Shown in pieces: positions 1 through 11,896 of a stretch of DNA of 64,000 bases. Made by a program: the position numbers and the translations under genes. How positions within the stretch are numbered: position 1 is the first letter of the stretch; every line of letters starts with the position of its first letter. Source of the stretch: Leucocoprinus leucothites. Lineage: Eukaryota; Basidiomycota; Agaricomycetes; Agaricales; Agaricaceae. A model generated the notes under the pieces. It was given only the letters and a program-made list of their open reading frames with translations, was not told where the DNA came from and ran no database searches. The DNA is taken from assembly GCA_013368445.1 (NCBI GenBank), contig JAACJO010000005.1:992001-1056000 (forward strand), given 5' to 3'.

Positions 1-985
1 CACTTACTGCGAGAATGGGTGGAGTGAGGATTTAGGTATTCGCTTCATTGTAATTCCCGGTTCCTCCACGTGTATTGTTTAGTAGCAATGATAATCTGTT
101 TTTTCTCCAGGGGTATCCCCACACGTTCAGATTGCGACCACCACCCCAGGACATTTGACGATGTTTGCATGGTGTTACACGTGGAAGCACCGACAATAAA
201 GAGCCAGGACCAGAGAAACCAATTGGATCCATATTATTACAGTAATTTTCCACAGTGCCCTTGCGAGTTAAAGCCGATACACCGCATCCCCGCCCGGACC
301 TGAATCTTGGTCGCTCAATTTTGATATTCTCGTTATTGTTTTGTCTTGGGACAAGATTCTAGTGCTTCCCATATATATAGGCGCTCGTTGCTTCTCGCTC
401 CAAAACCATAAAAAAACTTCGGTTTCCATCACAGCCCTCTGTTTTTTTTTTGTTGACACCATACGAACCAGTGACTAGCGAGACAATAGCAGTTCCTTCT
501 TGCTCGATGGCCAAATTCATCCGCCAAATGCTTGACTGTCAGTGCTCAGCAGACCATTCATAGTGTACTTCTTCAGCAACAGTAGAAGACACAGGGCGTA
601 AATTAACGACATACAGCTATCGCTGGCGACAAAATTCCTGCCGGTTACAAGCATATTAATACAACGCGTGCGTTCAAAATTACAAACAAACAACACGGTG
701 CAATCTAGAAAGTCCGGCCCCTCCAGAGGACGCTGAAGCTATAAAACAAGAACTAAACGTGCTTCTGCCTCCGGAGTAAGCAACGAAAGGCGAATAAACA
801 AGGGCCCGAACAGAAGTTCCAGTTAGAAATGAGTGTGAATTCCAAATGAACGAAACGATAACAATATATCGTGACAGGGCGACATATGTTGGCCAAACCC
901 TGAGGTAGAAAGACGAAACTAAAGAGGCTGATGTCGTCGAGGCATTCAAGTCCAATGATTCATCAGGTACTGGGATACCGATATC
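1..985. other. Non-coding left edge
   Basis: I see no convincing gene in this stretch. Open frames are short, lack recognisable domains and lack plausible splice partners. A TATA-like run lies near 371-381 and is followed by a pyrimidine-rich tract ending around 450, which looks like a fungal core promoter. The only ATG frame soon after it (507) encodes just 17 codons. The right end, about 680-985, is probably the 3' untranslated region of the minus-strand gene that stops at 986. Confidence 0.4.
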
Positions 986-1943
986 CTAGTGCTGACCGGT
1001 AGATAGAGGCCGTGCTTCCCGTGGACGGCCGCGGGATTCCTCCTTGTCACCAGCCACCTCAATAAACTCGTCTGTGTCCACAGCTGTAGACGTTGAGTCC
1101 TCCTCGTCACAACAATCGCTGAAATCTGTGTCGGAATCGCAATCAGAGTCCTCGCTCTCCATGGTATCCAGCTCCAGCCATGTATGGTACCATTTCGATA
1201 AGAAGACCTTGATGTCCGCACTGAGCCCAAGGTATTCCACATTACGAGCGATTCCTTCCCATTGAATGGAACCGTCGTGCAAAGCTTCGCTGATGATATT
1301 GATTTGATTGAAGTACATCCAGTGGATAAGGAGATGGAAGGATGTGGGATCGGGGACGGGGAGGTATAGGACAGGGTGTTCATGAACAGATGATAGGAGC
1401 TTGGGCAGACGGTCAGGTGGGACGGAGTACTGGGGGACGGATTCTGACGACAGCGAAGATCTTGAGTTAATCAGGTCCATGGCGCAAGCGCCACTGAAGA
1501 GTGCGCGCAGATAGCTGGAATGCGCTGATAGGTAGTCCATATGCAGCTACAATGTGATCAGTTCCGGAGATCGAATGCGAAGAATGAAATGGCTTACTTT
1601 GAACGTTAACCGCGGAGTGCTGTTCAGAGAGGATTCTGTGACTCTACCCCCAGTTGCTGAAGGATGGAAGTCAATTGAATGGCGAAATTTGATGGGAGTT
1701 GAGGATTCAGTTGTGGGAGTCGGTCGACGTCCTACATACGGGATGGGGACGACTAGAAGTAAACCAGGATTAGTCCAAACTCGACGAATATCATTGAGAA
1801 ATCGACGGACTTATCGTGCAGTCGGCCGTTTCAGGTTTTTCCCAATAATAAGGCGCCAGATTACGGAGTTGTTCAATAATGTATTCGATCGGAACGTCAG
1901 TGAGCGTGGAGGGAGGAAAGGGCCGAGGACTGATTGAATCCAT
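986..1943 (-). CDS. CLP1: Clampless-1 (Clp1)-like protein
   Basis: Three exons (1943-1811, 1752-1598, 1546-986) give about 282 residues. The spliced protein contains TDVPIEYIIEQL near the N-terminus, then ETADCTIIVPIPY across intron 1 and LHMDYLSAHSSYLRALFSGA across intron 2. These match what I know of the basidiomycete Clp1-like family, in which Clp1 acts downstream of the mating-type homeodomain factors in clamp-cell formation. A BTB-like core (HLLIHWMYF, then RNVEYLGLSADIKVFL) follows. The last ~60 residues are a Ser/Asp/Glu-rich acidic tail. The longer frame begins at a GTG (2018) with an upstream stop, so the first in-frame ATG at 1943 was chosen; a further upstream exon cannot be excluded. 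Family assignment is from memory of motifs. The role in this species is inferred. Confidence 0.78.
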
Positions 1944-3276
1944 AGGTAGGAGAGGGAAAGGCTGTGCGGGGGAGGAAAGGTCAGTCGGAAGGACTAGAGG
2001 TTTAAACCATACACGCACAATTCAACTTTTGTAGCAGGAGACTCAGCCTCGATCTCGAAACAAAAGCAAACTGGATTATTGTCCTAAAACGTGTTGAAAA
2101 CGCAATGGTAGGTAGCCCCGCAGACCCAGTTAGGAACAAGCGACCCAGGAATTAGGAGAAGGTGAAAATAACCGCAGGGAAGGCGTCAGAAGGTTATAGT
2201 TTTGTTGTCTTAGGGAAATGAGGGAATGATTGAGGCTGTCGGTTGGGCATCCCCTAGCTTGCAATTGTCCCGGTCTTATAGAGTGATTAAGCGGAACTGC
2301 TGAGTGTCATCTGATCTAGATCTATGCTTGCTTTCACTGGGTGCTAGTTCCTGACGCGTTGCTGTCCGAGGTGAGGCCAATTGTTCTCCTGTTTCCAAAT
2401 GTGATGTGCCGCTCGTTCTTATTGTCTTTTGGTCGTAAACCCTGGAGTGATGCTTGATTTGGATCGTCCCGCCAGATACAATCAAATTCGCAGTGCCATG
2501 TTGATTCAATATTGATTCACAAGCAGTCATCGACCAGGAATCCGTGTCAAGATCTCCTGGGTTATTGCATGACGCAGAAACGAAACATCCAGAGGCTGAA
2601 GTCATTCTAGCGCCGGAGGTCGGAGATATCCAGAAGCGGATGTTTGGCTAGAGTTTCCACGTTGGTAACAAATAAATAAGTGAACATATTCAGCCTTCCA
2701 TTCTGTTACATAGCTCTACAATACCATGTACACTTACGACGCACAAGAAAAACTATGAGCCTACCCAAGGGGTGTGTGAACATCGCATCCGGGTCGCAGT
2801 GATAGCAACAGGGCGGATTGACAGGTCGCAGATGATTTGTGAAAAAAATCACAATTGCTAGGCAACTTTATGCCAATTGTCGAGCGCTCGACATCAATGA
2901 TGTAAACGTGCGACAGTAGGCGAAGTTAACATCCGTTGTAATGGAAGTGACCATGATGGGGTAGAGCTCACCACCATGTGGCGGGTACTAAACACTGTCT
3001 CCTCCGGTATGAAACCTGATACGAGGGCAGCCCGGCGGTTCCCCAGATAAAGTTTTCCACGAGGCTCAACTCACGACCAACAGCAGCTAGTTCAGGCCCC
3101 GAAAAAATTGAAAAGGAGCGGTCGTCAATGCATTTGGGGAGAACAATAAGAGCGATGTCTGAAGTGGGAACGCCTTTCCGGTTTCCCGTCTTGATGACAT
3201 GTCGACGGATTCGGAGACTGCCATCTTTGATTGTGATGCCGTGCTCCGAAAGGGTAGATGGTTCTCTCCTCGTACC
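1944..3276. other. Divergent intergenic region with nested palindromes
   Basis: This 1.3-kb stretch separates the Clp1-like gene (-) from DAD3 (+) and probably holds both promoters. A 109-codon minus-strand frame (2276-2605) starts with ATG but shows no domain, and I do not support it as a gene. Positions 2837-2893 carry several inverted repeats: TTGTGA/TCACAA around an A6 spacer, ACAATTG/CAATTGT, and a perfect 16-bp palindrome at 2878-2893. Confidence 0.5.
2878..2893. repeat. 16-bp perfect palindrome, candidate regulatory site
   Basis: TGTCGAGC is followed directly by its reverse complement GCTCGACA. It sits among other inverted repeats between the Clp1-like gene and DAD3. One such palindrome is expected about once by chance in a window of this size, so a regulatory role is only a suggestion. 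Confidence 0.35.
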
Positions 3277-3731
3277 ATGACTAGCTCAGCGGCTGTACAC
3301 GATATCTTTTCGGAGAATCCGTATGAATCTCACCCAAGCTTGACACCGCTGGAAGCAGAGGTTCTCTGGGAGTATGCTAAACTGGCCCAAAATGTCAAGC
3401 TAGTAGGCTTCATTCCTGAAGTTCCGTAGAATGTAGTTCTCATTAATCGGCGGGTTAACACGCGTAGATGACGCAGAAAACGCGTATGCTTCAGGAAGAG
3501 CCGGACAAAAAGATGTTGGCACGTTTGCGCGTGCTGGAGAAGAAAATGGGCTTGGTGCTCACTCTGGTAAGCCATGAAGTCATGTCACGGATCAATGTTT
3601 CTCAACTATTACTGACCGGTATTCTTCCTTAGTTTAAAGCCTCCGTCTGGGGTGTCATCAACGAGCAGGCTGTTCCGGACGCGTCAAACTCGTATGAATA
3701 CGACAACAGCGACAACACGATTAGGAGATGA
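3277..3731 (+). CDS. DAD3: DASH complex subunit Dad3
   Basis: Three exons (3277-3402, 3468-3566, 3633-3731) encode 107 residues, a normal size for Dad3. Dad3 is part of the ten-subunit DASH/Dam1 ring that couples kinetochores to spindle microtubules. The spliced product contains NPYESHPSLTPLEAEVLWEY, then KLAQNVKLMTQKTRML, then LARLRVLEKKMGLVLTLFKA, the conserved Dad3 core. It ends in a variable acidic tail. Both introns are 65-66 nt and keep the frame exactly. An upstream in-frame ATG (3199) would add 26 residues with no family similarity, so the inner ATG was chosen. Both ends of the first intron and the second exon lie close to ACGCGT motifs, which are also scattered elsewhere in the window. 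Confidence 0.92.
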
Positions 3732-4262
3732 TCATTCGTTCCTCTCCCTTCTCCGCCGATGGAAGACATTGATTCCCTCGCACCTGATCACGGACTCTGA
3801 CTTCATTGGTAACTTTGTTGAAATTCTTTGTCTAAGCTAGTAGATCCACTTTACCCACTTTGGATGCTCCTAAGCGCGTCTCTATACTACATTCGCCGTG
3901 GATCCCAGCCTTTGCATTGCTGCCTCGTTATCGTTGTTTGGGTGATGCCGTAATATCTCGGTGCCCAGCCGTCGGTTATACCTATTTTGACTATGATTAT
4001 GTTGTGCGTAATGTACTTCGGTATTCTCCCTCCAAACTCAATTTACGTCTTAAAAAATCCGTCGTACTGTTCAGCCGGGAGTATTGGTCGCTTCTTCAAA
4101 CTGCAAGAAAGGTAACAGCTGCCCTTTAAACCCCGATAATGCCATATCAGTACTTGCACAGCAAAAATAGTATTCCAATCCAAATACAGCATTCGGTTTT
4201 GAATAGTGAGCCACCACCAGAATAGTAAACTGTCCACTCCCACTCCCACTCTGAAGGGCGCA
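3732..4262. other. Intergenic region before IPK1
   Basis: This 0.5-kb gap holds the 3' end of DAD3 and the presumed IPK1 promoter. The largest frames here begin at TTG or GTG rather than ATG and show no domain. I see no other element. Confidence 0.5.
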
Positions 4263-5687
4263 ATGGATGACATCACCCAGACTCTTGCTAGTCATTGGAA
4301 ATATGTTTCTGAGGGCGGCGCTACAATTGTTTTCTCTTACGTTGGTCCGCCCGATCCTTCCTACGATGGCATGGTGCTGCGGCTCCGGAAGGCTGTGAAC
4401 GAGAGTCGGCCAGAACCCGATGTTGACGGTGAAAATGAACCGGACGACCCCATCATCGAGTATCAGACGAGATGCATGGAAAGACTTTTACCTCGAAAGA
4501 ACCTCCCTGGTTTGCGATCTGTGCGCCTAGAGAGGGACTGGCTGGAGAGATTGGCAGAGAAACATGAGAAGGAAAGGCCTGAAGTGAGGACAAAGAAGGA
4601 TCATATTGACTTTTCACGCAAGAAAGGAGTGTTGGCAACGGACCTAGTAGGGGGTGATTGGATTGCTGTCGAGGTCAAGGTAAGATCTTGTGACTCTCCA
4701 GCAACCACGGTATATAAGCCCTAATACTCTGCTAGCCGAAATGGGCCTTTTTGCCCTCTCCGACCCATCTATTGGGGGAGACAAAGATGATCAAGATGCA
4801 GACCTGTCGTTTTTGTATGCATAGTTTCATGCGGAATCAGAAGAACCAGGGATATGTGAATAATTACTGTCCACTCGATCTATTTTCTGGAAGTGCCGAT
4901 CGCGTTCGGAAAGCAATTGATTCTCTCTGGGACGCTTGGGAGCAGAGCAATGGTGGTGTAAATAACCTCAAGGTGTTCGCAAGTGGTAAAGTTGTCGAGC
5001 CAGACAAGGTGAGCACTCACTCGTTGATAGTCTTTTGGCGTGCTCTGAACGAACCATCAGGTTAAACATCTTCTGGATGGAAAGTTTGACGGAATATCTA
5101 GCCATGAACAAATCGAGCAAGAATTCAAAGAAGCCTTGTTCACCACACTTTTGGAATCACCAGTCCTAGCGATCATTTCAAAGTTACAACGAACTTTAGA
5201 CGCTCTGGACATCGAAGGCTTATCGAAGCTCTGGCGGGAGACCGAGCTTCAATCTCCATTATACCAATCGGCCCATAAGTCTTACTTCGAACAGCCTATC
5301 TCGAATGAGCGCATCCCGACGACTCCACTTGGGGTTCCCTCTGCATATCTTCCAACGTCCGAGCCCAGTATCTCGGACTGGGTGGAATTTCTCGACATTT
5401 TTCAATCTACTCAGGCAGCAGAAATGGATCACTCTCAACCAAAGACAGAAAACTTGCGATACTACCTTATGGCTCATTTGCTCTCGGCTACCTTTAAGGA
5501 CTGTTCGATTATCGTAAAACTTGATTTTTTGAAGCCGGGGAATCAGTCTGGACGAAGAGTGTATCCCGTTTCTGTGATCGACTTAGATCCCAAGAGTTTG
5601 GATAGACTTCAGCGATGGGAGCAGTTGGATCGGGAAATTGTGCGTAGTTATACGCCTTTGGAGAGGAAAATCTGCATCGACGGATGA
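4263..5687 (+). CDS. IPK1: Inositol-pentakisphosphate 2-kinase
   Basis: Three exons (4263-4679, 4736-5008, 5061-5687) encode about 438 residues. The enzyme phosphorylates the 2-position of Ins(1,3,4,5,6)P5 to make phytic acid (IP6), which in fungi is linked to nuclear mRNA export. Visible family signatures are WKYVSEGGATIVFSY with VLRLRK (ATP-binding N-lobe), GGDWIAVEVKPKW across intron 1, the zinc-binding-type CRFCMHSF, and a run with YCPLDLFSG and RVRKAIDSLW. Near the C-terminus are YLMAHLLSATFKDCSIIVKL and the VIDLDPK metal/substrate motif (about residue 400). A GTG-initiated extension upstream was rejected in favour of the ATG at 4263. Both junctions are phase 0 and preserve conserved sequence. 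Confidence 0.92.
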
Positions 5688-6076
5688 GCAGCACTCAGCA
5701 TACCGGGTATCTAGTCGGTTGTGGGTAGATGTAGTTGGTACTGATAAACTAGTTATGACGTCGTCGGGGTATTCGATCAACTTATTTAAAGATAGTGTTT
5801 CCGTTCCAAAGGTCGCCCAGTACCGCCGGAGATGCGTCGCACGAAATGAAAGTTGCCAGTCAGGGGTACACCCTGCACTGATGTCGCTGGATGTCATGGG
5901 CATCAATTATCTCACTGATGACTATCACGTGGAGAGTTCCGGCAATGGTCCGAAATGTTAAAGCTCTTACCAGAGTTGACAATGGGCGAACTTACCCTTC
6001 GCAGCTCAACTTTCTTCTTATCAAAACAACCGTTGTAGAACTATTCTCCTGCAATCTTCCAAGTATACCCTAATCA
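5688..6076. other. Intergenic region IPK1-IVD
   Basis: This gap of about 390 bp between two plus-strand genes holds the IPK1 3' end and the promoter of the isovaleryl-CoA dehydrogenase gene. Open frames on both strands have no recognisable content. Confidence 0.5.
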
Positions 6077-7833
6077 ATGGTTTCCGCCCGTTGCATCCCA
6101 AGCGCGTTCCGACCCCTGAGTCGTTTGACCTTGAGAAAACCCACATCCTTGCCCCGAGCTATAATCCAGAAACGCTCTATCTCGCTGTACAACTCGGATG
6201 TTTCTGGCCTGACGGATGAGGATCTTGAGGTCTGTGTCCCCGAATACATGAACATGTCTTATATGCTGATCTGCCAGCTTCCGCCATGCTCAGTTCCGCA
6301 ATGCAGTCGTTGATTTTGCGCAGAAAGAGGTAGCACCCAGGGCGGCTGAGATTGACAAAACGAATACATTCCCTACCGTGAGTTCAAGCGTGCTTTTCTT
6401 TAGTGACGCAAAACTGACGCTGGGTTACAGGATTTATGGGAAAAGCTGGGTTCAATGGGCCTCCTCGGTATTACCGTTGACCAAAAATACGGTGGTCTGA
6501 ATCTTGGGTATCTGCAACACACGCTTGCAATGGAAGCCTTGTCCGAAGCTTCAGGATCTGTGGCGCTCTCATACGGAGCTCATTCTAATCTCTGCGTGAA
6601 CCAGATCCACCGACACGGTACGGAGGCGCAGAAGGAGAAGTATCTCAAAGATCTGGTCAACGGGACTAAAGTCGGAAGCTTGGCAATGAGTGAAACTGGA
6701 AGTGGAAGTGACGTGGTCAGCATGCGCTTAAAAGCGGAAAAGGTTCAAGGCGGATGGAAGCTGAATGGGAACAAGTTTTGGTTAGTGGTTGACTCAGTTT
6801 CTTTCTTCGGAATGTCTTCAACAACCAAATGCGTTTCTGGTTTAGGATTACCAATGGTCCAGTTGCATCCACCCTGGTTGTATATGCCAAAACAGCACCT
6901 GAGCTGGGGTCGAAGGGAATAACTGCTTTCCTCATTCAACGTGACTTCGAGGGTTTCTCTACTAGCCAGAAGCTTGACAAGTTTGGTATGAGAGGAAGTG
7001 ACACTTGCGAGCTTGTTTTCGAAAATTGCATAGTCCCCGAAGGTGTGTTTCTTCTTGCTTAAGGGGCTAAATCCTTAATCTAACTTGGAATAGAGAATGT
7101 CCTCGGTCAGGTCAACAAGGGTGCTGCTGTTTTGATGTCAGGCTTGGATCTTGAGCGAATAGTCCTCAGCGGCGGTCCTCTAGGGTGTGTTGATTGCATT
7201 TCTCCGTAGTAATCACTGCGGCTAATCATTGAGTTTAGACTAATGCAGGCAGCATTTGACTATGCTGTGGAATACGTTCATGACAGGAAGCAATTCGGTC
7301 AACCGGTTGGCACATTCCAATTGATGCAAGGTGAGACCCTCGATCGTGCCTACTGCCTGATTCTGAGCGTCTCCGCAGCCAAAATCGCGGATATGTACAC
7401 GAAGCTAAATGCAAGCCGGTCGTATGTGTACTCTGTAGCCCGGGCATGTGATCGAGGCAGAGTCAGTCGCCGAGTGAGTAATGAAGAAAATTTATTTTCT
7501 GTTTTTGGACCGCTGACTAGAATGGGCATGGCGGTGCTGACGACCCCCTTCCTTGGGATTTTCTAGGACTGTGCTGGAGCGATACTTTATTCTACCGAAA
7601 AAGCCGTCGAAGTTGCTCTCGAAGGTATGCAGTGCCTTGGGGGTAATGGCTATATCAACGGTGAGCGTGGTGTAATCTTACCTCAATCTTGACTAACATG
7701 ATATTCTACCTTGTCAGATTACCCAATGGGTCGTTTCCTCCGGGATTCTCGCCTATATACCGTCGGAGCCGGGACTCAAGAAATTCGGCGAATGTTGATT
7801 GGGAGGGAATTCAACGAGCAGTTTAAAGCATGA
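6077..7833 (+). CDS. IVD: Isovaleryl-CoA dehydrogenase, mitochondrial
   Basis: Nine exons (6077-6229, 6294-6377, 6431-6780, 6846-7042, 7094-7184, 7239-7330, 7379-7473, 7567-7660, 7718-7833) give 423 residues, matching the family's usual ~425. This flavoenzyme oxidises isovaleryl-CoA to 3-methylcrotonyl-CoA in leucine breakdown. The first ~35 residues are Arg/Ser-rich and look like a mitochondrial targeting peptide. Acyl-CoA dehydrogenase signatures include [24 protein letters not shown] (flavin contact) and [13 protein letters not shown]. The IVD-specific catalytic glutamate is seen in [16 protein letters not shown] (about Glu282), and the C-terminus has LGGNGYIN and [13 protein letters not shown]. 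Intron 6 (48 nt) is a multiple of three and open, so retention would insert 16 residues. The splice is preferred because it restores [15 protein letters not shown]. Confidence 0.96.
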
Positions 7834-8314
7834 AGTGGACATTAGCTCGTGAATGGATGGCACGCTGTCAAGATGACCTGTCAGAAGAGATTGTCAGCGA
7901 GTGAGGACTCGGCTTTCATATACTGTGTGACTGGTCATATACACACTAATTTCGTTACAGCTGATGTATTTTAGAGGAGAAATGAGAATATAGTAAGGGG
8001 ACTACTGTGGCAAAATGCCGCGGAGAGGGAAAATCCGAAAAAGGCAGGGAGAAGGCTGCTCCGTCGTTGAGTCGATCGATCTACTGCATTTTTGAGGGTT
8101 ATAATTTTCTTCGGAGGGGGGCCGTATAACCTATGGCCACACCCTCAAATATGGCTGACTAGAGTGCCCAGCCTCCTGTGCGTATTTGGAAACCTAGAAA
8201 ATGTTATGTGCGCTGGACCAGTCCCGTCTTGAACATTATTCCCTCTCATCTCTTTCCCGTTCTCCTTCCTCCATTACCCCTCCCCGCCTGCACGACAATT
8301 TCGACCTCCTTACA
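7834..8314. other. Promoter/leader of the zinc-cluster gene
   Basis: This gap of about 480 bp has no gene. A TATA-like GTATAA lies near 8124. Positions 8221-8300 are strongly pyrimidine-rich on the plus strand, as often seen just upstream of fungal start sites. Confidence 0.45.
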
Positions 8315-9652
8315 ATGCAATCCTTGCCATCCTCGCCATCTGAGAATAGCTACTCTATCAAAGATTCTGGTTACTTCTCCAACACCACCATATCTACCTC
8401 CGGGCGCCAGAGGACCGCTCAGGCTTGCGATAAATGCCGTGAGCGGAAAACAAAGGTTAGGGCCATCCACTCATATCGCATCCGCCGAGTCTGAACTTGA
8501 GTTTGCTCTCAGTGCTCCGGTGAAAAGCCCGTATGCCAGCGGTGCACCAGCAGAGGCCTCATATGCGAATACTCCTACCGGGAACCTCGCGTGCGCGGGC
8601 CCGCACGTGCTCGAATAGTGCCTTCCACGACCTCCTCGCGTGCGAAGGACCCGCCTTCAAAGCCATACCCCACACCTCTCCGCCCCCGTCAAGACACTAG
8701 TTATTCACGACCTCATGTATCCCACAGGAACCATCAACCTCCGGAATACTCTATGGATAGCACTTACTCCACCAATTCCGTCGCCTTGACCCATAACTTT
8801 TTCTCATCGTATCTCGGTGCCGAGTCGAGGTCGTACTCCGAGCCTCGTGCGGTGCACCTCCCTCACTGGGCGAATGTCCGCCAGAACTCGAATAACTACG
8901 CTAGCTCGAATATGGGATTGATGAGCTATGGCTCGCCACAAATCCAAATTTCAGCGACCGCCCGCGAGGCTAATTCCTGTGCGATGGGCTACGACCCGTA
9001 CTCGACTATGCGACAGCCGATAAAAGGGCAGGAGAGCCTACTTAACTGCGCTCCAAACTCGTCGAGCTTCCTGCTTGAGGCTCAGCAGAGCCCTCGATAC
9101 AATGCTAATGATCTTCAGTTAGTATATGCGCCAATTTCGCCGTCTTTATTCACTGGATGTTGACGTTTTTATAATTGAATGTATAGCTACGACTACCGCG
9201 CGGGTAACGCGATATTAGAATCCCCGCTTTCGTCATCCCCCGATGGCGGCTATCAGTCAAGCTCAACTGTGAGCTCATCGACCCCTACCCCTCCTTTCTA
9301 TCCTTTGGATCATCTTGAGCATCCCTCCATGGGGAGCCATAGCAGGCCTATGGCCAACGAGTATAATGGGGAGGCATTTGGGAAACGCGAGTTATATGCA
9401 GAAGACGGTGGTACTGGCTTTGTCCCGGATTACTCGTATACCAAGAAATTCGGGATTAGAGAGGACTGGCCCTGCGTGGAGTCGGATTCGAGCAAGTTGT
9501 TCTCGATGGGAGATGCCGCCGTTCATGTGGGCGGCAGAAACGACCAGAATGCCAAGTTAAACAGTGCCTTATGGTCTAATGATGTTCCTCAAATGTCTCA
9601 GTTGGAGTTAGAATTTAGATGCCAGTCGGCACATAGAGAAAGCTTTCATTAA
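8315..9652 (+). CDS. Zn2Cys6 zinc-cluster transcription factor
   Basis: Three exons (8315-8455, 8513-9117, 9187-9652) encode about 403 residues. An N-terminal Gal4-type binuclear zinc cluster spans intron 1: CDKCRERKTKCSGEKPVCQR followed by CTSRGLICEY, with all six cysteines present at canonical spacing (about residues 36-65). Basic residues follow directly. The rest is low-complexity, rich in Ser, Tyr, Pro and Asn. I see no fungal-specific middle homology domain (Fungal_trans), so this is the short Zn2Cys6 class. The target genes are unknown. An in-frame ATG at 8201 would extend the protein by 38 residues, but lies before the pyrimidine-rich leader. The ATG at 8315 has a better context. The second donor (GTTAGT) was chosen because it alone keeps the third exon in frame. 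Confidence 0.88.
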
Positions 9653-10130
9653 GCGTTGGCTATTGTTATATCTTGCCTATATCTTATTGATTTATAGTTG
9701 TATATTAGATTTGTTTTTGTTCTAATAATATGAGAACATTTTGGCCGCTGGGCGGGAAAATCGGAAACGGTGCACTCCTGGTGGAATAATTATCATTATT
9801 TCCGAAAATTTCCTTATATACATTAGGGGTATTAGGAGGTCAAAGGGGGGAAGAAAGGAAAGGTGCATTCAGGATTCTGATCAAAGCGCGACAGTCATAA
9901 AGGAGTGTGCATGTGCAAAGTAATGGGCGGTAACCACTAGCTACGAATTGCAGGACAAGAAAGCGCTGAAGCAGCAAGGCAAGGCAATCCAATGAGTAGG
10001 AGAACAAGAACACGGTAGAGATCATTACATACCGGAAAAAACCAAAGATAAATCAGGAGGGAAATGCAAACACCGAAAACCAATGCAAAACCTGTCCGCA
10101 ACGATAATGGACAAGGGAAGTTCTCGTCCG
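9653..10130. other. Convergent intergenic region
   Basis: These 480 bp lie between the 3' ends of the zinc-cluster gene (+) and LIS1 (-) and should hold both terminators. AT-rich sequence with AATAAT-like runs occurs near 9660-9740. I see no gene or RNA. Confidence 0.5.
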
Positions 10131-11896
10131 TTACGGGAGCCAAATCTTGATTGTCTGATCTACACTTCCGGAAGCGACGACGTTTACCAATTTCTCTGGT
10201 TCTTTGGACGCATCGCCGGCCGCTCCATTGGCTTTGGAATCACTGCTGGTGCTTGAAGCAGCTTGCCGACCCCATACAAGACAGGAAACAAAGTGGGCAT
10301 GTGCGTCGACTGTTTTCACGCAACGACCCGTCATGAGCTCCCAAACGCGGATGGTCTTGTCATCGGCGGACGAGAGGAGGTATTTCCCAGATGGATGGAA
10401 TGCCAAAGCCCTTACCCAGTTGTCATGCCCGGCCTACAATTGAATAACCAGAGAGATGTTCACCGTCAGAACGTCTAAGTTGTCCCTTCACGCCGCTGGA
10501 TGTGCGTACCAAATTCCTTAGCAACTGTCCTGTTTGAGTGTCCCAGAGTTTGATAGTCTTGTCCCGAGAGCCTGAGGCAACATATAACCCGTGGCGCTTG
10601 CTGCGCTCGGTGTTCTAGTCAAAGGAAGAAGAAAGGTAAGTTGAAAGGTGAGCACTCTAAGACAGGTAGGATTCAAACTATCTCGCCGTACCGGAATTCC
10701 TGTGAGTTCGCGAATGGCGGCGTATGCGGCGATTGGAGCAAATATGACAACTTCGACGTCGTTCTCATGTCCTCTCAGTTCCGCTTTCTGTTCTCCTGTG
10801 AGGGGGTCCCATATTCTGACAGTCTACGATTAGAGCGCGGGGGGAGGGGCGAGCGGTCATAAAGAAGGTCGCGGGAACAAACCGAAAAGGAATACTCACT
10901 TGGTCTTTGGAACAGCTGGCAATGATTTTGCCGTCCGAAGAGGGCGTAACCCATCGAACCCATTCTGAATGACCAGTGATCGTCCGTACTTGGTGGCTAC
11001 GATGACGTTAATTAAAAGAAGGGGAACAGAGATCTCGTACCCACGTGGATGCGACGTCAAATACTCGTAGCGTCTTATCTCTACTGGCGCTGATGATGTA
11101 CTGATCGCCAGGCATGAAGCGGACAGAGGAGACAGAGTGTTCATGTCCAGGGAAGGTCTTTATATTCTTGTATTCGTTCTGAGTGTCCCATATCTTGATG
11201 AAAAGGTCCGAGGAGCATGTAACTGATGGGAAGAGGATGAGGGAGAGATCAAGCAACTGGTCGGGAACTAAAGTTTAAGATAGGACTCTTACCAAGGAGA
11301 TGTCCTTTATGATCAAAATCAACGTCATTTACAGACTTGGTGTGCCCCTTCAACGTTCTTTCGAAATCACCGGTTTCCCAGTCCCAAATCTTGACGGTGG
11401 CATCTTCGCTGGCAGAGGCTAACACTGAGTATTGTGGATGAAAGGCAATTCGAGTGATAGGAGCCCGGTGGCTCGTGAGGGTGTGAGCGGCTGGGTTCCG
11501 AGGGAGCCAATCGGTTTGGCTGGCGCGCTTTGCTGGTGCTGTCGACAGCTCATCTTGGAGTCCTGCGTTGCGAGTTTCCAAGTCCAGGATCTGCAGCCGG
11601 GAAACGCTGGCGTGTGAGGAGGTAAGGTGGGTTGTTAGGTGTAAGGCGAACCTTCTTTTGCAATCGGATTACACTTGTCCATTTCTTCTCAAGGAGACCT
11701 GTGTATTTAGCTTTTGGATCAGGCGTGTATTCTATGCCTGCGTCAGCCTTGAGGGAGTTGAAAGCGGACATGTAGTTATTGGCGTAGAGGTAGTCAAGCA
11801 TTGACTTGTGTCTGTGGTCTCGGGTTACCAGTCGCAAATCTTGTGGTTGAAAGCGACATACAAGTCCTCTCGCTGCCTATCTGAGAGCAACGACAT
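10131..11896 (-). CDS. PAC1: Nuclear distribution protein LIS1/PAC1/NudF
   Basis: Eight exons (11896-11862, 11811-11652, 11590-11293, 11222-11045, 10996-10900, 10823-10692, 10614-10510, 10433-10131) give 435 residues. LIS1 binds cytoplasmic dynein and regulates its force and localisation; in hyphae it is needed for nuclear migration. The protein starts [20 protein letters not shown], the LisH dimerisation motif, followed by a short coiled coil ([20 protein letters not shown]). Seven WD40 repeats follow, with clear GH...WD units such as [40 protein letters not shown] and IKIWLP at the C-terminus. The first exon is only 35 nt. Its donor (GTATGT) was chosen because it rebuilds the LisH motif. 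All eight junctions keep frame. Confidence 0.95.

Noticed and set aside
2276..2605. 109-codon ATG-initiated minus-strand frame
   Set aside because: It shows no domain, no coding bias and no splice partner, and sits in the promoter interval of two well-supported genes.
2899..2915. Homeodomain mating-factor site GATG-N9-ACA near the Clp1-like gene
   Set aside because: The spacing here is ten bases, not nine, so it is not an exact match. It is mentioned only as a near miss.
3860..4129. 89-codon plus-strand frame upstream of IPK1
   Set aside because: It begins at TTG rather than ATG and has no recognisable content.
7331..7378. Reading IVD intron 6 as coding
   Set aside because: The 48-nt segment is open and in frame, but it would split the conserved [14 protein letters not shown] block and has proper splice ends.
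8201..8314. Upstream ATG for the zinc-cluster gene
   Set aside because: The added 38 residues are encoded by what looks like the pyrimidine-rich leader, and the inner ATG has better context.
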